The position numbers and the translations under genes are program-made. 47,926 nt of DNA from Planctomycetaceae bacterium. Lineage in GTDB: Bacteria > Planctomycetota > Planctomycetia > Planctomycetales > Planctomycetaceae. The stretch covers positions 1 through 47,926 of the forward strand of contig JANQRQ010000169.1 in the NCBI GenBank assembly GCA_028284485.1, read 5' to 3'. Shown piece after piece: positions 1 to 8,993 of the stretch. Position 1 is the stretch's first letter. Each line of letters opens with the position of its first letter. The notes below the pieces were generated by a model, which was not told the DNA's origin, made no database searches, and saw only the letters and a program-made list of their open reading frames with translations.

Positions 1-52
1 CCATCACCTGTTTGATTGGCGAATGGGGACTCAGGCGCTGGAAGGGGATGCC

Positions 53-1069
53 ATGATCACTCTATTGAGCCTGATGGCATTTCTCACGGAAGCCCAGACT
101 CCCGGATCGACGGTGTCGGAAGCGAATGAACCATCAGCCAACGTCATTCTGGTGGTCGGCTTGCCTGGCAATGAGGAGTTCGAGCGAGAATTCGCAGAAT
201 CAGCGAAGTATTGGCTCGACGCCGCCGAAGCTGCGAATTTCGAACTGACAACGATCGGACTGGAAAGGGACTCCGAGCACTCCGACAAGGAGCTGTTGTC
301 CCAAGCGCTGGCAGCGCAAAAACAGGAACAACACCGCCAATTGTGGATCGTCCTGCTTGGTCACGGGACTTTCGATGGCCGGGCCGCCAAATTTAACATT
401 CGCGGTCCCGATTTTTCAGCAGACGACTTGGAGTCTTGGTTGTCGGGATTTTCGAGGCCCATCGCGTTGGTTGACTGCTCGTCATCGAGCGGGCCGTTTC
501 TCAATAAACTCTCCGCAGAAAATCGAATTGTCGTGTGCGCGACTCGCAGCGGGTTCGAGTTAAATGTCACACGATTCGGCAAGTATTTCTCGAAATCAAT
601 TGCCGATCTCGAGGCCGATCTCGATAAGGATGGGCAAACATCCCTTCTCGAAGCGTTTCTTGCCGGTGCCCGATTGACCAGCGAGTTCTATCAAAGCGAT
701 GGTCGCCTCGTAACCGAGCACTCGTTGCTCGATGACAACGGTGATGGCAAGGGAACTCAGCCCGATTGGTTTCGCGGCGTGCGACCCATCAAAAAAGCTT
801 CCGGCGCTGCGGTCCTCGACGGATTTCGCGCACACCAGTTTCATTTGGTTCCCAGCCAATTTGAACAACAACTTTCTCCTGAAGTACGTCAGCGACGCGA
901 CGCCCTGGAACTGGAGGTCATCAACTTGCGGGAGCGAAAATCGGAGTTCGACGAAGACGAGTACTTCAAGCAATTGGAATCGAAGCTGATCGAGCTGGCC
1001 GAGTTGTACGAATCGATCGAGAAGCAGCGGCAGGATCCGGCGAATAACTCCGGTGCCGCCGTCAACTGA
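53..1069 (+). CDS. Exported caspase/legumain-like (clan CD) protein
   Basis: A protein of 338 residues. I chose ATG 53 over the upstream ATG 23 because GAAGGGG (41-47) sits 5 nt before it and the protein then opens with a hydrophobic export signal (residues 1-15). Residues 30-165 look like a clan CD peptidase core: strand VILVVGLPG, then LLGHG with His104, then ALVDCS with Cys142, the His-Cys order of caspase and legumain (C13) peptidases. Two acidic loops at residues 189-200 and 227-238 match the EF-hand calcium pattern (D-x-D-x-DG and D-x-N-x-DG). The C-terminus (about 280-330) is charged and probably coiled coil. The substrate is unknown. The family call is from motifs only; it could be a non-catalytic relative. 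What precedes it lies outside the window. Confidence 0.72.
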   Translation: MITLLSLMAFLTEAQTPGSTVSEANEPSANVILVVGLPGNEEFEREFAESAKYWLDAAEAANFELTTIGLERDSEHSDKELLSQALAAQKQEQHRQLWIVLLGHGTFDGRAAKFNIRGPDFSADDLESWLSGFSRPIALVDCSSSSGPFLNKLSAENRIVVCATRSGFELNVTRFGKYFSKSIADLEADLDKDGQTSLLEAFLAGARLTSEFYQSDGRLVTEHSLLDDNGDGKGTQPDWFRGVRPIKKASGAAVLDGFRAHQFHLVPSQFEQQLSPEVRQRRDALELEVINLRERKSEFDEDEYFKQLESKLIELAELYESIEKQRQDPANNSGAAVN

Positions 1070-1432
1070 TTCTGCACAGGCCGTCACCGATTTCGACCTG
1101 CATGCCGATCCCGCTGTCGCCTACCGTTGCGTTTCGCCAATCAGCAGACAGCGCCTAGTCTTTGAATCGGCCAAGAATCTTTCTGGTTGACGGTCGTTCC
1201 GCTCGACCACTCTTGCCCGACAGCCTGCACGTACCTATTATCTGCGAATGCTGCAGGCGACTCGACTGAACGAACTTTGATTCACTTGGTGTGTCCATTC
1301 GGGCGCGCCGGCCGCCAACCAGTGTGCGACTCGTCGATTCGAGCCACACTCTGCAAATCGAATTGATGATATTCTTGGACGAGAAAACTGATTGAGTTTT
1401 TCGTCGCCAAATGAAGGAACTTGGGCACTCCC
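1070..1432. other. Intergenic spacer before glyS
   Basis: About 360 bases without a convincing gene. Open frames here lack a ribosome binding site and have no recognisable protein. The promoter of the glycyl-tRNA synthetase gene must lie here, but I see no clear -35/-10 pair and no T-box specifier structure. Confidence 0.5.
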
Positions 1433-2893
1433 ATGAAAAAAACAATGGAGACCATTGTCTCGCTGTGCAAACGCAGGGGATTCCTCTTTCAGTCTTCGGA
1501 AATCTACGGCGGGCTGAACGGTTTTTGGGACTACGGTCCGTTGGGGGTCGAGCTAAAGCGCAATGTCCGTGAAGCCTGGTGGAGCGAAATGATCACCAGC
1601 CACGACGACATCCTCGTACCGGAAGGCGCACCACGGGCGTTTTCCATGGTGGGCGTGGAAACCTCGATTATCATGCATCCGCAGGTCTGGAAATGCTCGG
1701 GGCACTATGACTTATTTCACGACGAAATGGTTGACTGCCGGGAATGCAAATCTCGCTTTCGGGCCGACCATATCTCCACCAGCGAATGCCCCTTGAAGCC
1801 CAGTAAGCATCCCGGCGAACACGATGCCTGTAGCTTGACCGATCCGCGGGAATTCAACCTGATGTTCAAAACCTACGTCGGGGCGCTATCCGGCGAAGAA
1901 GGCGCCGCTTTTTTGCGCCCGGAAACCGCCCAGGGAATGTTCGTCAATTTCAAGAATGTGCTCGACAGTGCGCGCGTCAAAGTCCCGTTCGGGATCGCAC
2001 AAATCGGCAAGAGCTTTCGCAACGAAATCACGCCGCGAAACTTCACGTTCCGTTCGCGTGAATTCGAGCAAATGGAAATGGAGTTCTTCTGCCATCCGGA
2101 CGAATCCCGCCAGTGGTACCAGTACTGGCGCGACCGCCGACACCAATGGTACGTCAAGCTCGGTATCGGAAGCGATAACCTGCAGCTTCGCGATCATGAT
2201 GCCGACGAACTCTCTCATTACTCGGTGGGAACGGCTGATATCGAATATGCATTCCCGTTCCTAGATGAGAATGAATACGGCGAGTTGGAAGGGGTCGCTC
2301 ATCGAGGCAACTTCGACCTGCGATCGCACTCCGAGGGTAAACTGATCAAGCAGAACGACGAATTAGTTGTTGAAACCGACTCCGACGGCAATCCCAAGTA
2401 CCGCGGTAGCGGCAAAGATTTGACGTACTTCGACGACCAATCGCGAGAACGCTATATTCCGCATGTCATCGAGCCGGCCGCCGGCGCCGATCGCGCCACT
2501 TTGGCGTTTATCTGCGAAGCCTATCGCGAAGACGAGCAGCCCGATGATAAGGGCAAAATGCAAAAACGGGTTTACATGCAGTTTCATCCGAAGCTCGCAC
2601 CGGTGAAAGTCGCCGTCTTTCCGCTGATCAAGAAAGAAGGCATGCCCGAAAAGGCTGCCGAAATCTACCGCGAGCTTAAACAGGCCGGTATTGTCACCGT
2701 TTATTCCCAGCAGGGGGCCATCGGCCGCCGATATCGACAACAGGATGAAATCGGCACACCGTATTGCCTTACCATCGACGGCGAAACGGCCAATGACGAA
2801 TGCGTGACGATTCGCGACCGCGATTCGTTGGAGCAAACGCGAATCCCGGTCAAAGAGATTGTCTCCGAGATTTCAAATCGGCTGCGTGGCTAG
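1433..2893 (+). CDS. glyS: Glycine--tRNA ligase, homodimeric class II type
   Basis: Charges tRNA-Gly with glycine in the cytoplasm. This is the single-chain dimeric (alpha2) form, not the alpha2beta2 form of E. coli. Visible from ATG 1433 (486 aa): the N-terminal block with GGLNGFWDYGPLG, class II motif 2 around FRNEITPRNFTFRSREFEQ (195-213), motif 3 with the GADR signature near residue 350, and a C-terminal anticodon-binding domain with QDEIGTPYCLTID. The usual insert with two CxxC pairs keeps only CREC fully; the second pair is altered to a CP...C arrangement, so zinc binding is doubtful. Start choice is uncertain: TTG 1421, ATG 1433 and ATG 1445 are all in frame, and the only purine-rich site (AAGGAA at 1414) fits none ideally. 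It is followed by a repeat element and a convergent sigma-factor gene. Confidence 0.96.
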   Translation: MKKTMETIVSLCKRRGFLFQSSEIYGGLNGFWDYGPLGVELKRNVREAWWSEMITSHDDILVPEGAPRAFSMVGVETSIIMHPQVWKCSGHYDLFHDEMVDCRECKSRFRADHISTSECPLKPSKHPGEHDACSLTDPREFNLMFKTYVGALSGEEGAAFLRPETAQGMFVNFKNVLDSARVKVPFGIAQIGKSFRNEITPRNFTFRSREFEQMEMEFFCHPDESRQWYQYWRDRRHQWYVKLGIGSDNLQLRDHDADELSHYSVGTADIEYAFPFLDENEYGELEGVAHRGNFDLRSHSEGKLIKQNDELVVETDSDGNPKYRGSGKDLTYFDDQSRERYIPHVIEPAAGADRATLAFICEAYREDEQPDDKGKMQKRVYMQFHPKLAPVKVAVFPLIKKEGMPEKAAEIYRELKQAGIVTVYSQQGAIGRRYRQQDEIGTPYCLTIDGETANDECVTIRDRDSLEQTRIPVKEIVSEISNRLRG

Positions 2894-2910
2894 AGCGATT
2901 TACTATTTCT

Positions 2911-2997
2911 CGTGGTCATTTCTGACTCGTAGGAACCAGCAATGGTAATACAAAACGCGATTGTCGCGGCCACAAGTCAGCGAAATCTGCTGTAGTG
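2911..2997 (+). repeat. Dispersed three-hairpin element, copy 1
   Basis: First of three related ~87-nt intergenic elements (others at 14744 and 18861). The shared core is TCGCGGCCACAAGTCAGCG, with TCGTnGGAnCC upstream. Three small hairpins can form: TGACTC/GGAACCA (weak here), CGCGA-ttg-TCGCG, and CAGC/GCTG. It lies between the convergent glyS and sigma-factor genes, in the glyS direction. It is not a gene: reading frames through the copies are not conserved as protein better than as DNA. It resembles a mobile palindromic repeat or structured RNA family; function unknown. Confidence 0.7.
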
Positions 2998-3090
2998 CCG
3001 CCGGGATTCCCACGTTTGAGCGGGCGGCAATGATGCTTCTATGCGCTATCCCATGCGCACAGAGGATCGAACGCCGCAGTCCGCCGCTTT

Positions 3091-3127
3091 TCAGAAAAGA
3101 CCCGCAGGACATCATGTCATGCGGGTC
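3091..3127 (-). terminator. Rho-independent terminator of the sigma-factor gene
   Basis: Perfect inverted repeat GACCCGCA (3099-3106) / TGCGGGTC (3120-3127), extended inward by GACA/TGTC, giving a stem of about 12 pairs. On the minus strand it is followed by TTTTC. It lies about 30 nt after the stop of the minus-strand sigma gene and may also stop transcripts from glyS. Confidence 0.75.
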
Positions 3128-3158
3128 GGCGGAAGGATACTCAAGGGGTCGCCCCGCC

Positions 3159-4001
3159 TTATTCGCCCATCAGGCTTTTGGCGAGTTTATTGAGCGCCTC
3201 ATTCTCGATTTGACGCACTCGTTCCCGTGTGAGCCCCAGTGTTTCGCCAATTTCTTTCAGAGTTTTCGGTTCGGAGTCGTCCAGACCGAACCGCATTCTC
3301 AAGATGGTCGCCTCGCGCGTATCCATCGTTTCCAGCATCGCCATGACATGCTTCAAATTGTCACTTTCGATCATCTCGTCTTCAGGCCCTTTGAGACGAT
3401 CGTCGGCGATCATTTCCCCGAGCGACCAACCGCTTTCGGTTTGGTCGGATTGTGGTGTCGAGTTGTAAAGTTGAATCGCCTTCTTGACGATCTTCAACTT
3501 TTTCTTGGGCAGGCCCAATTCGCGGGCCACTTCCTCAGCCGTCGGCGAGCGATTCAATTCATCCTGCAATTTGGCGGTCGCCCGTCGCCATTTGGTCAAT
3601 AGCTCCACCATGTATGCCGGAATCCGGATCGTTTTGGCGGAATTGACCAACGCCCGTTTGATGGATTGCTTGATCCAATAACTGGCATAGGTGCTGAACC
3701 GCGTGTTCATGTTGGGATCGAATCCCTCAACGGCGCGGAGAAGTCCCAGATTCCCTTCTTCGATCAAATCTTGAAGCGGCAGTCCCTTTCCGGTGTAGGC
3801 GCGTGCGATATTCACAACAAGCCGCAAATTGGCTCGGACCATACGGTCGCGCGATGATGTGCATCCGATAGCGATTTCGTGCGCGAGTTCCTTCTCTTCG
3901 CTGGCGGTCAGCAATGCCGTCTCGTTGATCTCACGTAGGTAAGTTTCGAGGGGGCTTTGCGGGCCGGATGACGCCGTGCGTCGTCGCGAAGTAGTTTGCA
4001 T
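3159..4001 (-). CDS. RNA polymerase sigma-70 family factor, short RpoD/group 2 type
   Basis: A sigma factor that gives RNA polymerase promoter specificity. The 280 residues hold region 1.2 (SPLETYLREI, about 16-45), region 2 with RANLRLVVNIARAY, DLIEEGNLGLLRAVEGFD and FSTYASYWIKQSI (the -10 recognition part), region 3 (about 135-195) and region 4 with EIGETLGLTRERVRQIE (the -35 recognition helix-turn-helix). It lacks the long acidic region 1.1 of housekeeping RpoD, so a group 2 (alternative, RpoS-like or SigA-paralogue) role is likely, though short primary factors exist. Start ATG 4001 directly precedes the conserved N-terminus. It is transcribed alone, convergent with glyS, and ends in a clear terminator. 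Confidence 0.93.
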   Translation of the reverse strand: MQTTSRRRTASSGPQSPLETYLREINETALLTASEEKELAHEIAIGCTSSRDRMVRANLRLVVNIARAYTGKGLPLQDLIEEGNLGLLRAVEGFDPNMNTRFSTYASYWIKQSIKRALVNSAKTIRIPAYMVELLTKWRRATAKLQDELNRSPTAEEVARELGLPKKKLKIVKKAIQLYNSTPQSDQTESGWSLGEMIADDRLKGPEDEMIESDNLKHVMAMLETMDTREATILRMRFGLDDSEPKTLKEIGETLGLTRERVRQIENEALNKLAKSLMGE

Positions 4002-4153
4002 GAAAGTCCTGCTGTCTGGTAAAGGGGTGATTCAAGTGCATACCAAGACCGAAGCTGATTTCTGTTATCGACCTGCACATGAAAAATCATCCAACCAGAT
4101 GAGTTCAACGTTGACGAAGTTTTGGTAAGCCGGGCAGTTGGCGCAATAATAAC

Positions 4154-4179
4154 GGCCCTTCAGATGGGTCCGAAGGGCC
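4154..4179 (-). terminator. Probable terminator of rpsA
   Basis: Perfect 8-bp inverted repeat GGCCCTTC/GAAGGGCC with a 10-nt loop, about 30 nt after the stop of rpsA on the minus strand. The following tract is only moderately T-rich (GTTATTATT), so it may be weak. Confidence 0.6.
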
Positions 4180-4209
4180 GGAAAGTTTGGCAGAAGGCCG
4201 TCAGTTACG

Positions 4210-6171
4210 CTAATTAGCGTTCTCCGGCGGGTGTTCTTCTTCTTCAGATTGTGATGGCTCTTCCGATTGGACAGCCGACTCTTCCTCGCCGCCCGATTCA
4301 TCGGAGACCTCGGCAGCCTCGCTCGCCGCGGATTCGGCAGATTCGGCTTCCTCGGTCGCCGTGTCGGCAGGTGCATCCGCCTGAGCCTCTGCAGCTCCGG
4401 CATCTAACGTAAACAACGGACCCGATCCGCCGCTGCCCGTTCCACCCTTGAGTTCCTCACGTGGTGCTGTAGCGGCAACTGCTGAATCATCACCTTCAGC
4501 CGCAGTTTCCTCGGTTTCGATGTCACCGGAGAGCTTACGACTCAGGCCGATCTTTCGCTCATCTGTGTCAACACGCAAAATCCGTACTTCCAGTTCTTCG
4601 CCGACATTGACCACATCCTCGGGGTTCTCGATCTTGTGGTCGGACAGCTCAGAAATATGAAGCAGCCCTTCTAGCTCGGGGGCCAACTCGACGAAGACAC
4701 CGAAGTTGGTAATCTTGGTGACTGTCCCGGTGACGACCTCGCCCGGCTGGAACTTGTCCGGAATATCGTGCTCCCATGGATCGGAGTGGAGTTGTTTCAA
4801 TCCAAGAGCGATCCGCTTGCGCTCCTGATCGACCGAGAGGACTTGGCATTCGACCTCGTCCCCTTTCTTCAACATTTCACTCGCATGGGAAATCTTGCGA
4901 GTCCACGACATATCGCTTACATGCAGCAAGCCGTCGACACCTTCTTCCAATTCGATGAAGGCTCCGTAGTTGGTCAAGTTGCGAACAGTCCCTTTCACCG
5001 TCGCGTCGGCCGGGTACTTTTCGATAACGTTGTCCCACGGATTCGGCTGGGTTTGCTTCATGCCCAGCGAAATTTCCTGCTTGTCCTTGTTGATTCCCAA
5101 GACAATCACCTCGACTTCGTCTCCAATGTTGACGAGCTCGGTTGGATGATTGATGCGTTTGGTCCAGGACATTTCGCTGATGTGCACCAATCCTTCGATG
5201 CCATCTTCCAATTTGACGAAGGCTCCGTAAGTCATCACGTTGACGACTTCGCCTTTCACCTTTTCCCCAACGGGATACTTTTCTTCCACACCGTCCCACG
5301 GGCTGGGGAATTTCTGCTTCAAGCCTAATGCAATCTTCTCCTTGTCGCGGTCGACATTGAGAATCATCACTTCGATTTCCTGGTCGATCTTGACCATATC
5401 CGAAGGATGGCTGATTCGGCCCCAACTCATATCGGTGATATGCAACAAGCCATCGATGCCGCCCAAATCGACAAACGCACCGAAATCGGCAATGTTCTTG
5501 ACGATGCCCTTGCGGATTTCGCCTTCCGACAAATCGTCGAGCAAGGCGCGCTTCATGCTTTCGCGCTTGTCCTCGATGAGCTTTCGACGCGAGACAACGA
5601 TGTTTCGTCGAGCTTCGTCGATCTTCAGGATGACGCATTCGATGTCGCGGTCGATAAATGCGCCGATGTCGTGTGGACGCCGGATGTCGACCTGGCTGGC
5701 TGGTAGGAACACGTTGACGCCGATATTGACCAGCAAACCACCCTTGATTTTGCGAACCACCTTTCCAGTGACGATGTCGCCCTCGGCGTGGTTCTCGATG
5801 ATCTTTTCCCATTCGCGAATTCGATCGGCCTTCCGTTTGGAAAGCATGATCAGGCCGAATTCGTCTTCGATTTCCTCCAGCAAGACTTGAACTTTATCGC
5901 CTGGCTTCGGCGGTTCTTCTTCGGGATCCCATTCGTCCGTCGTCACGACGCCTTCGCTCTTGTAGCCGATATCGACAAGAACTTCTTCGCCATCAACTCG
6001 CAGGATCACACCGTCGATGATTTGATTGACGTCAAAAGAACTGGAAGTTCGGTCATAGACGATATCCATATCGGGATTGTCTTCGTCCAATTCCGCCAAG
6101 GAACCGGCCAGGGCCGCATCAAGTTCGTCGTCTGAAACGTTGAATTCACGAATGAGGTTACGGTCAACCAT
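4210..6171 (-). CDS. rpsA: 30S ribosomal protein S1, six S1 domains
   Basis: Binds mRNA on the 30S subunit and helps load messages with weak ribosome binding sites. From ATG 6171 (653 aa) six S1 RNA-binding repeats can be read, at about 47-112, 128-196, 215-284, 301-371, 388-458 and 475-545. Repeats 3-5 carry the regular YGAFV/I...GLLHI/VS.MSW pattern of strong RNA binders; 1 and 2 are divergent, as in E. coli S1. After residue 550 there is a tail of about 100 residues rich in Glu, Ala and Ser, probably disordered. The open frame extends upstream to 6363, but that part has no S1-like sequence and the MVDRNLIREF start is typical. The DUF4432 gene lies upstream on the same strand with a 300-nt gap, so rpsA likely has its own promoter. 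Confidence 0.95.
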   Translation of the reverse strand: MVDRNLIREFNVSDDELDAALAGSLAELDEDNPDMDIVYDRTSSSFDVNQIIDGVILRVDGEEVLVDIGYKSEGVVTTDEWDPEEEPPKPGDKVQVLLEEIEDEFGLIMLSKRKADRIREWEKIIENHAEGDIVTGKVVRKIKGGLLVNIGVNVFLPASQVDIRRPHDIGAFIDRDIECVILKIDEARRNIVVSRRKLIEDKRESMKRALLDDLSEGEIRKGIVKNIADFGAFVDLGGIDGLLHITDMSWGRISHPSDMVKIDQEIEVMILNVDRDKEKIALGLKQKFPSPWDGVEEKYPVGEKVKGEVVNVMTYGAFVKLEDGIEGLVHISEMSWTKRINHPTELVNIGDEVEVIVLGINKDKQEISLGMKQTQPNPWDNVIEKYPADATVKGTVRNLTNYGAFIELEEGVDGLLHVSDMSWTRKISHASEMLKKGDEVECQVLSVDQERKRIALGLKQLHSDPWEHDIPDKFQPGEVVTGTVTKITNFGVFVELAPELEGLLHISELSDHKIENPEDVVNVGEELEVRILRVDTDERKIGLSRKLSGDIETEETAAEGDDSAVAATAPREELKGGTGSGGSGPLFTLDAGAAEAQADAPADTATEEAESAESAASEAAEVSDESGGEEESAVQSEEPSQSEEEEHPPENAN

Positions 6172-6474
6172 GTTAGTCCAATTCAAAAACACAAAATGAT
6201 TAGAGTAATCCAGCACCGCGGACGCCCCACAAGGCACGTCACTCCCAGACGGTACGGGCATTCGGGAGACTATAACACAGTCGCTGGCACCAAGGCTAGC
6301 CAATGTAACGAGTTGCGGCGAACTGCGGTATTGTGGGCGAATTCGGCCCCCGCACAGCGCCATGAGGGGTCACGGAGCCGAATCTCGCAAGCGGCTAATT
6401 CGCGATATTCCTTCAAAAGCCGGCTCGAATCCGACACGATCATCGGTGCGATCGTCGGGCCGTTTGCTACGGAA
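6172..6474. other. rpsA leader and promoter region
   Basis: About 300 bases between the DUF4432 gene and rpsA, with no supported gene. It holds a candidate minus-strand -10 element about 98 nt before rpsA. An open frame on the plus strand (6196-6492) runs into the antisense of the DUF4432 gene and is not believable. Confidence 0.5.
6269..6274 (-). promoter_or_regulatory. Candidate -10 box for rpsA
   Basis: On the minus strand the sequence reads TTATAGT, a good sigma-70 -10 match, about 98 nt upstream of the rpsA start. No strong -35 hexamer is seen at 16-18 nt (only TAGCCT-like), so this is tentative. It would leave an mRNA leader of about 90 nt. Confidence 0.3.
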
Positions 6475-7677
6475 TCAAGCACCAACGTCTGACCATTCAG
6501 GCCGTGGTTCATCGAAGACTTGCGGGTGACTGTTCCCCTGCAAGTTGAGGATCTCGCCTTCGACCCTCGAAACGTCGTCGGCTGAATCATAAACCGCAAA
6601 GCGCAGACGGCACTCGTGGGACTCGTTCGGTTTCAAGTTGAGAACACGGGATTGACGGCGCTCAAAGCTCTTAAAATTGGGAAAATTCGTCGCGGGCTCC
6701 AACCCAGTGACGTACCCATCCGCCTCGCATTGAGTATTTTTCCACAGGGCAAAGCAGGGGAGCGGGCCAGTCGTATAGCTGAGCTTCAGCCCTTTATCGC
6801 CGGCGGAGTTCCGCAACAACACCGACGATTCTCCGCTCGAATCGGGTTTCAAATCCATATAGTACACCTGCTCGGCGTAGCCGGCTTCGGGCCCTCGGTA
6901 CGTCGAATAGTCACCAATCCCCTCAGCGGCACGTTCGTCACGAGGGGCCACCTGACGTATTGGAGCCACAAAACGAGAGTCGGCACCGAGAAACGGTTGC
7001 CCGACATTGGTGTGGTAAAGCAGTTGGCATTCGGCAACCGTTCCCCCCATGTTGGTCACTCGGTCCTCGACGACAAACTCGTTGGAACCGGCCTGAAGTG
7101 TGACTGTCGAAGTCAGCCTCAGCCATGGCCCAAACATCGACGTTTCATCAACAACGCCCGTCACCGAAATGCTACCTTTTCCTTCGGTAACGACCTTGAG
7201 GACAACCGAATGGGCGGGCAGGTTGGCAACACGACCATGCAGCGTCAATTCCGACTCTGTCGAGTTACCATCCTCATCTTCGACGGCATCCATTCCAGGT
7301 GGCCCATTCCAAGACAGCCCACATCGGCACAACAATTCGTTGAATCCATTCAACCAACCGAGGCCCTGCCGATCGAACAAGTCGACGAACGATGGATTGA
7401 CGGGAAACGCCACCGGCGATTTCCAACTGAGTTCAGTATCGTGGTACTGGCCTTTCCAAATGCCCATGCCGCGCGTCGGCAACACCGACAACGATAGTTC
7501 GCCGTTGTCGAGTGTCACGACATCAATTCCATCGGAAAGGCCGCCATGCAGCCGTCGCTTGGTAACGGACCACCGGTCCGATCCAGCAAGTTCAAGTTGC
7601 GCAGACGGTTCGAGATCGAAGCTTTCAATCCAGACGCCATTCTCAACATTCGCCAATACAAACTCATGAGTCGGCAT
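6475..7677 (-). CDS. DUF4432 family, aldose-1-epimerase-like protein
   Basis: The 400-residue sequence matches the DUF4432 group of the galactose mutarotase-like beta-sandwich fold: ENGVWIESFDL near the start, LSLSVLPTRGMGIWKG (about 65-80), FNELLCRCGLSWNG, LHGRVANLPAH (the HGR motif that supplies a catalytic His in mutarotases), a central LLYHTNVGQPFL strand, and a late YVTGLEPATNFPNFKSFE segment. Such proteins bind a sugar in the cleft and may interconvert anomers; the substrate is not known. No signal peptide, so cytoplasmic. It lies upstream of rpsA on the same strand, with no functional link apparent. Start ATG 7677 begins directly with the conserved region. Confidence 0.85.
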   Translation of the reverse strand: MPTHEFVLANVENGVWIESFDLEPSAQLELAGSDRWSVTKRRLHGGLSDGIDVVTLDNGELSLSVLPTRGMGIWKGQYHDTELSWKSPVAFPVNPSFVDLFDRQGLGWLNGFNELLCRCGLSWNGPPGMDAVEDEDGNSTESELTLHGRVANLPAHSVVLKVVTEGKGSISVTGVVDETSMFGPWLRLTSTVTLQAGSNEFVVEDRVTNMGGTVAECQLLYHTNVGQPFLGADSRFVAPIRQVAPRDERAAEGIGDYSTYRGPEAGYAEQVYYMDLKPDSSGESSVLLRNSAGDKGLKLSYTTGPLPCFALWKNTQCEADGYVTGLEPATNFPNFKSFERRQSRVLNLKPNESHECRLRFAVYDSADDVSRVEGEILNLQGNSHPQVFDEPRPEWSDVGA

Positions 7678-7947
7678 GCCGATTCTCCGCTACGTGACCC
7701 ATACTTACGCAATATTGAATTCCGATCGGCGAGAACGTACAACCGCTCCGTCGTCGGGTTCGGCGGCAATCGCCCTAACTTGATTACGGATTATGCAAAT
7801 TGCTGGCTTCCGACCGGCTCCAGCCGCCTTCTGAGCGTTGACGGATTCGACTCGATGACCGATAAACTTGTGGAATCGATCCGAGCCCAATTTTTCGCTG
7901 ACTAAGGATAGCCGAATCGTTTGTACATCGGTTGGCATTATGCCGAG

Positions 7948-8799
7948 ATGGAACGAGTTGTTCAAATGAATCAAGACCTTGGCCCCAAGGGCGAACGCCC
8001 ATACTCTCCCGAATGGTATTCCTCGCTGGAACGCACGCTAGGAAAGACGGCGTGCCGTCAGTTAGGATTCTTTTCGATACCCGATGATTTCTTGTTATCG
8101 GTGGTCATTCCGATCTTCAACGAACGAGATACTCTGGAAACAATGCTATCGCGCGTTAAAGATGTGCCGATTCGCAAGGAGTTAATCCTTGTTGATGACG
8201 GTAGCACCGATGGCACTCGCGACTTATACGACCGCCTGGAGGAAGCGAATCGGGATGACAAATTCAACACGATCCGGGTCATCCTGCATGAGACAAACAA
8301 AGGTAAGGGAGCTGCCGTCCGTACGGGATTACAGCACGTTTCCGGAAATGTTGCTCTGATCCAAGACGCCGATTTGGAGTACGATCCGGCTGACTATCCG
8401 CGGCTGCTGCGCCCGATCATCGAGGGAAAGGCCGATGTCGTTTATGGCAGCCGATTTCTCGGCGACCAACCGCACCGCGTCCTCTATTTTTGGCACTATC
8501 TGGGCAACAAATTCCTGACGAGCCTTTCGAATTGCTTTACAAACCTGAACCTGACCGACATGGAAACATGTTACAAGGTCTTTACGAGCGATGTGGTGCA
8601 GAAGATTGCGCCCAGGCTACGTCAAAATCGATTCGGAATCGAGCCGGAAATCACAGCCCGCGTTGCTCGTGAAAAGAGTCGAGTTTTCGAGATATCGATC
8701 AGCTATTCGGGCCGCACGTATGCCCAGGGGAAGAAAATCGGCTGGCGGGACGGATTTAAGGCGATCTGGTGTATCGTGCGATATGGATTGTTCAATTGA
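7948..8799 (+). CDS. Family 2 glycosyltransferase, DPM1-like
   Basis: Transfers a sugar from a nucleotide donor, probably to a polyprenyl phosphate or a lipid-linked acceptor. The GT-A fold is clear: [14 protein letters not shown], then [14 protein letters not shown], then [10 protein letters not shown], then the metal-binding QDADLEYDP, then VVYGSRFLG and a TCYKVF segment. There is no C-terminal membrane pair of the GtrB type, so it is soluble or peripherally bound. The start is uncertain: TTG 7921, ATG 7948 and ATG 7966 are in frame. GGAACGAG lies 8 nt before 7966, so the shortest form is possible. It is divergent from the DUF4432 gene and stands alone; ftsH follows after 190 nt. Confidence 0.88.
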   Translation: MERVVQMNQDLGPKGERPYSPEWYSSLERTLGKTACRQLGFFSIPDDFLLSVVIPIFNERDTLETMLSRVKDVPIRKELILVDDGSTDGTRDLYDRLEEANRDDKFNTIRVILHETNKGKGAAVRTGLQHVSGNVALIQDADLEYDPADYPRLLRPIIEGKADVVYGSRFLGDQPHRVLYFWHYLGNKFLTSLSNCFTNLNLTDMETCYKVFTSDVVQKIAPRLRQNRFGIEPEITARVAREKSRVFEISISYSGRTYAQGKKIGWRDGFKAIWCIVRYGLFN

Positions 8800-8993
8800 C
8801 GGCGGGAATGACAGCTTCCACGTTTCAAACGGCCGCGGTTGCTTGTATCGTTGTCGCTGTGGAAAATTGAAATTCTGCTCTATAAATACTGGGAAAGCAA
8901 AGACCGACTTCTGTTCTGAAGAAGATTCTCGCGTAATCCGGCGGCGACACTCCGACGCAAAGCGAGCTTTCTTCATGTGAGTTGGGAGACAAA

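Noticed and set aside
2961..3602. 213-codon open frame on the plus strand
   Set aside because: It runs through the repeat element and terminator and then antisense to the sigma-factor gene; no ribosome binding site and no protein-like conservation.
4877..5812. 311-codon frame on the minus strand inside rpsA
   Set aside because: Out-of-frame shadow of the repeated S1 domains, very rich in Arg, Gly and His; rpsA is certain here.
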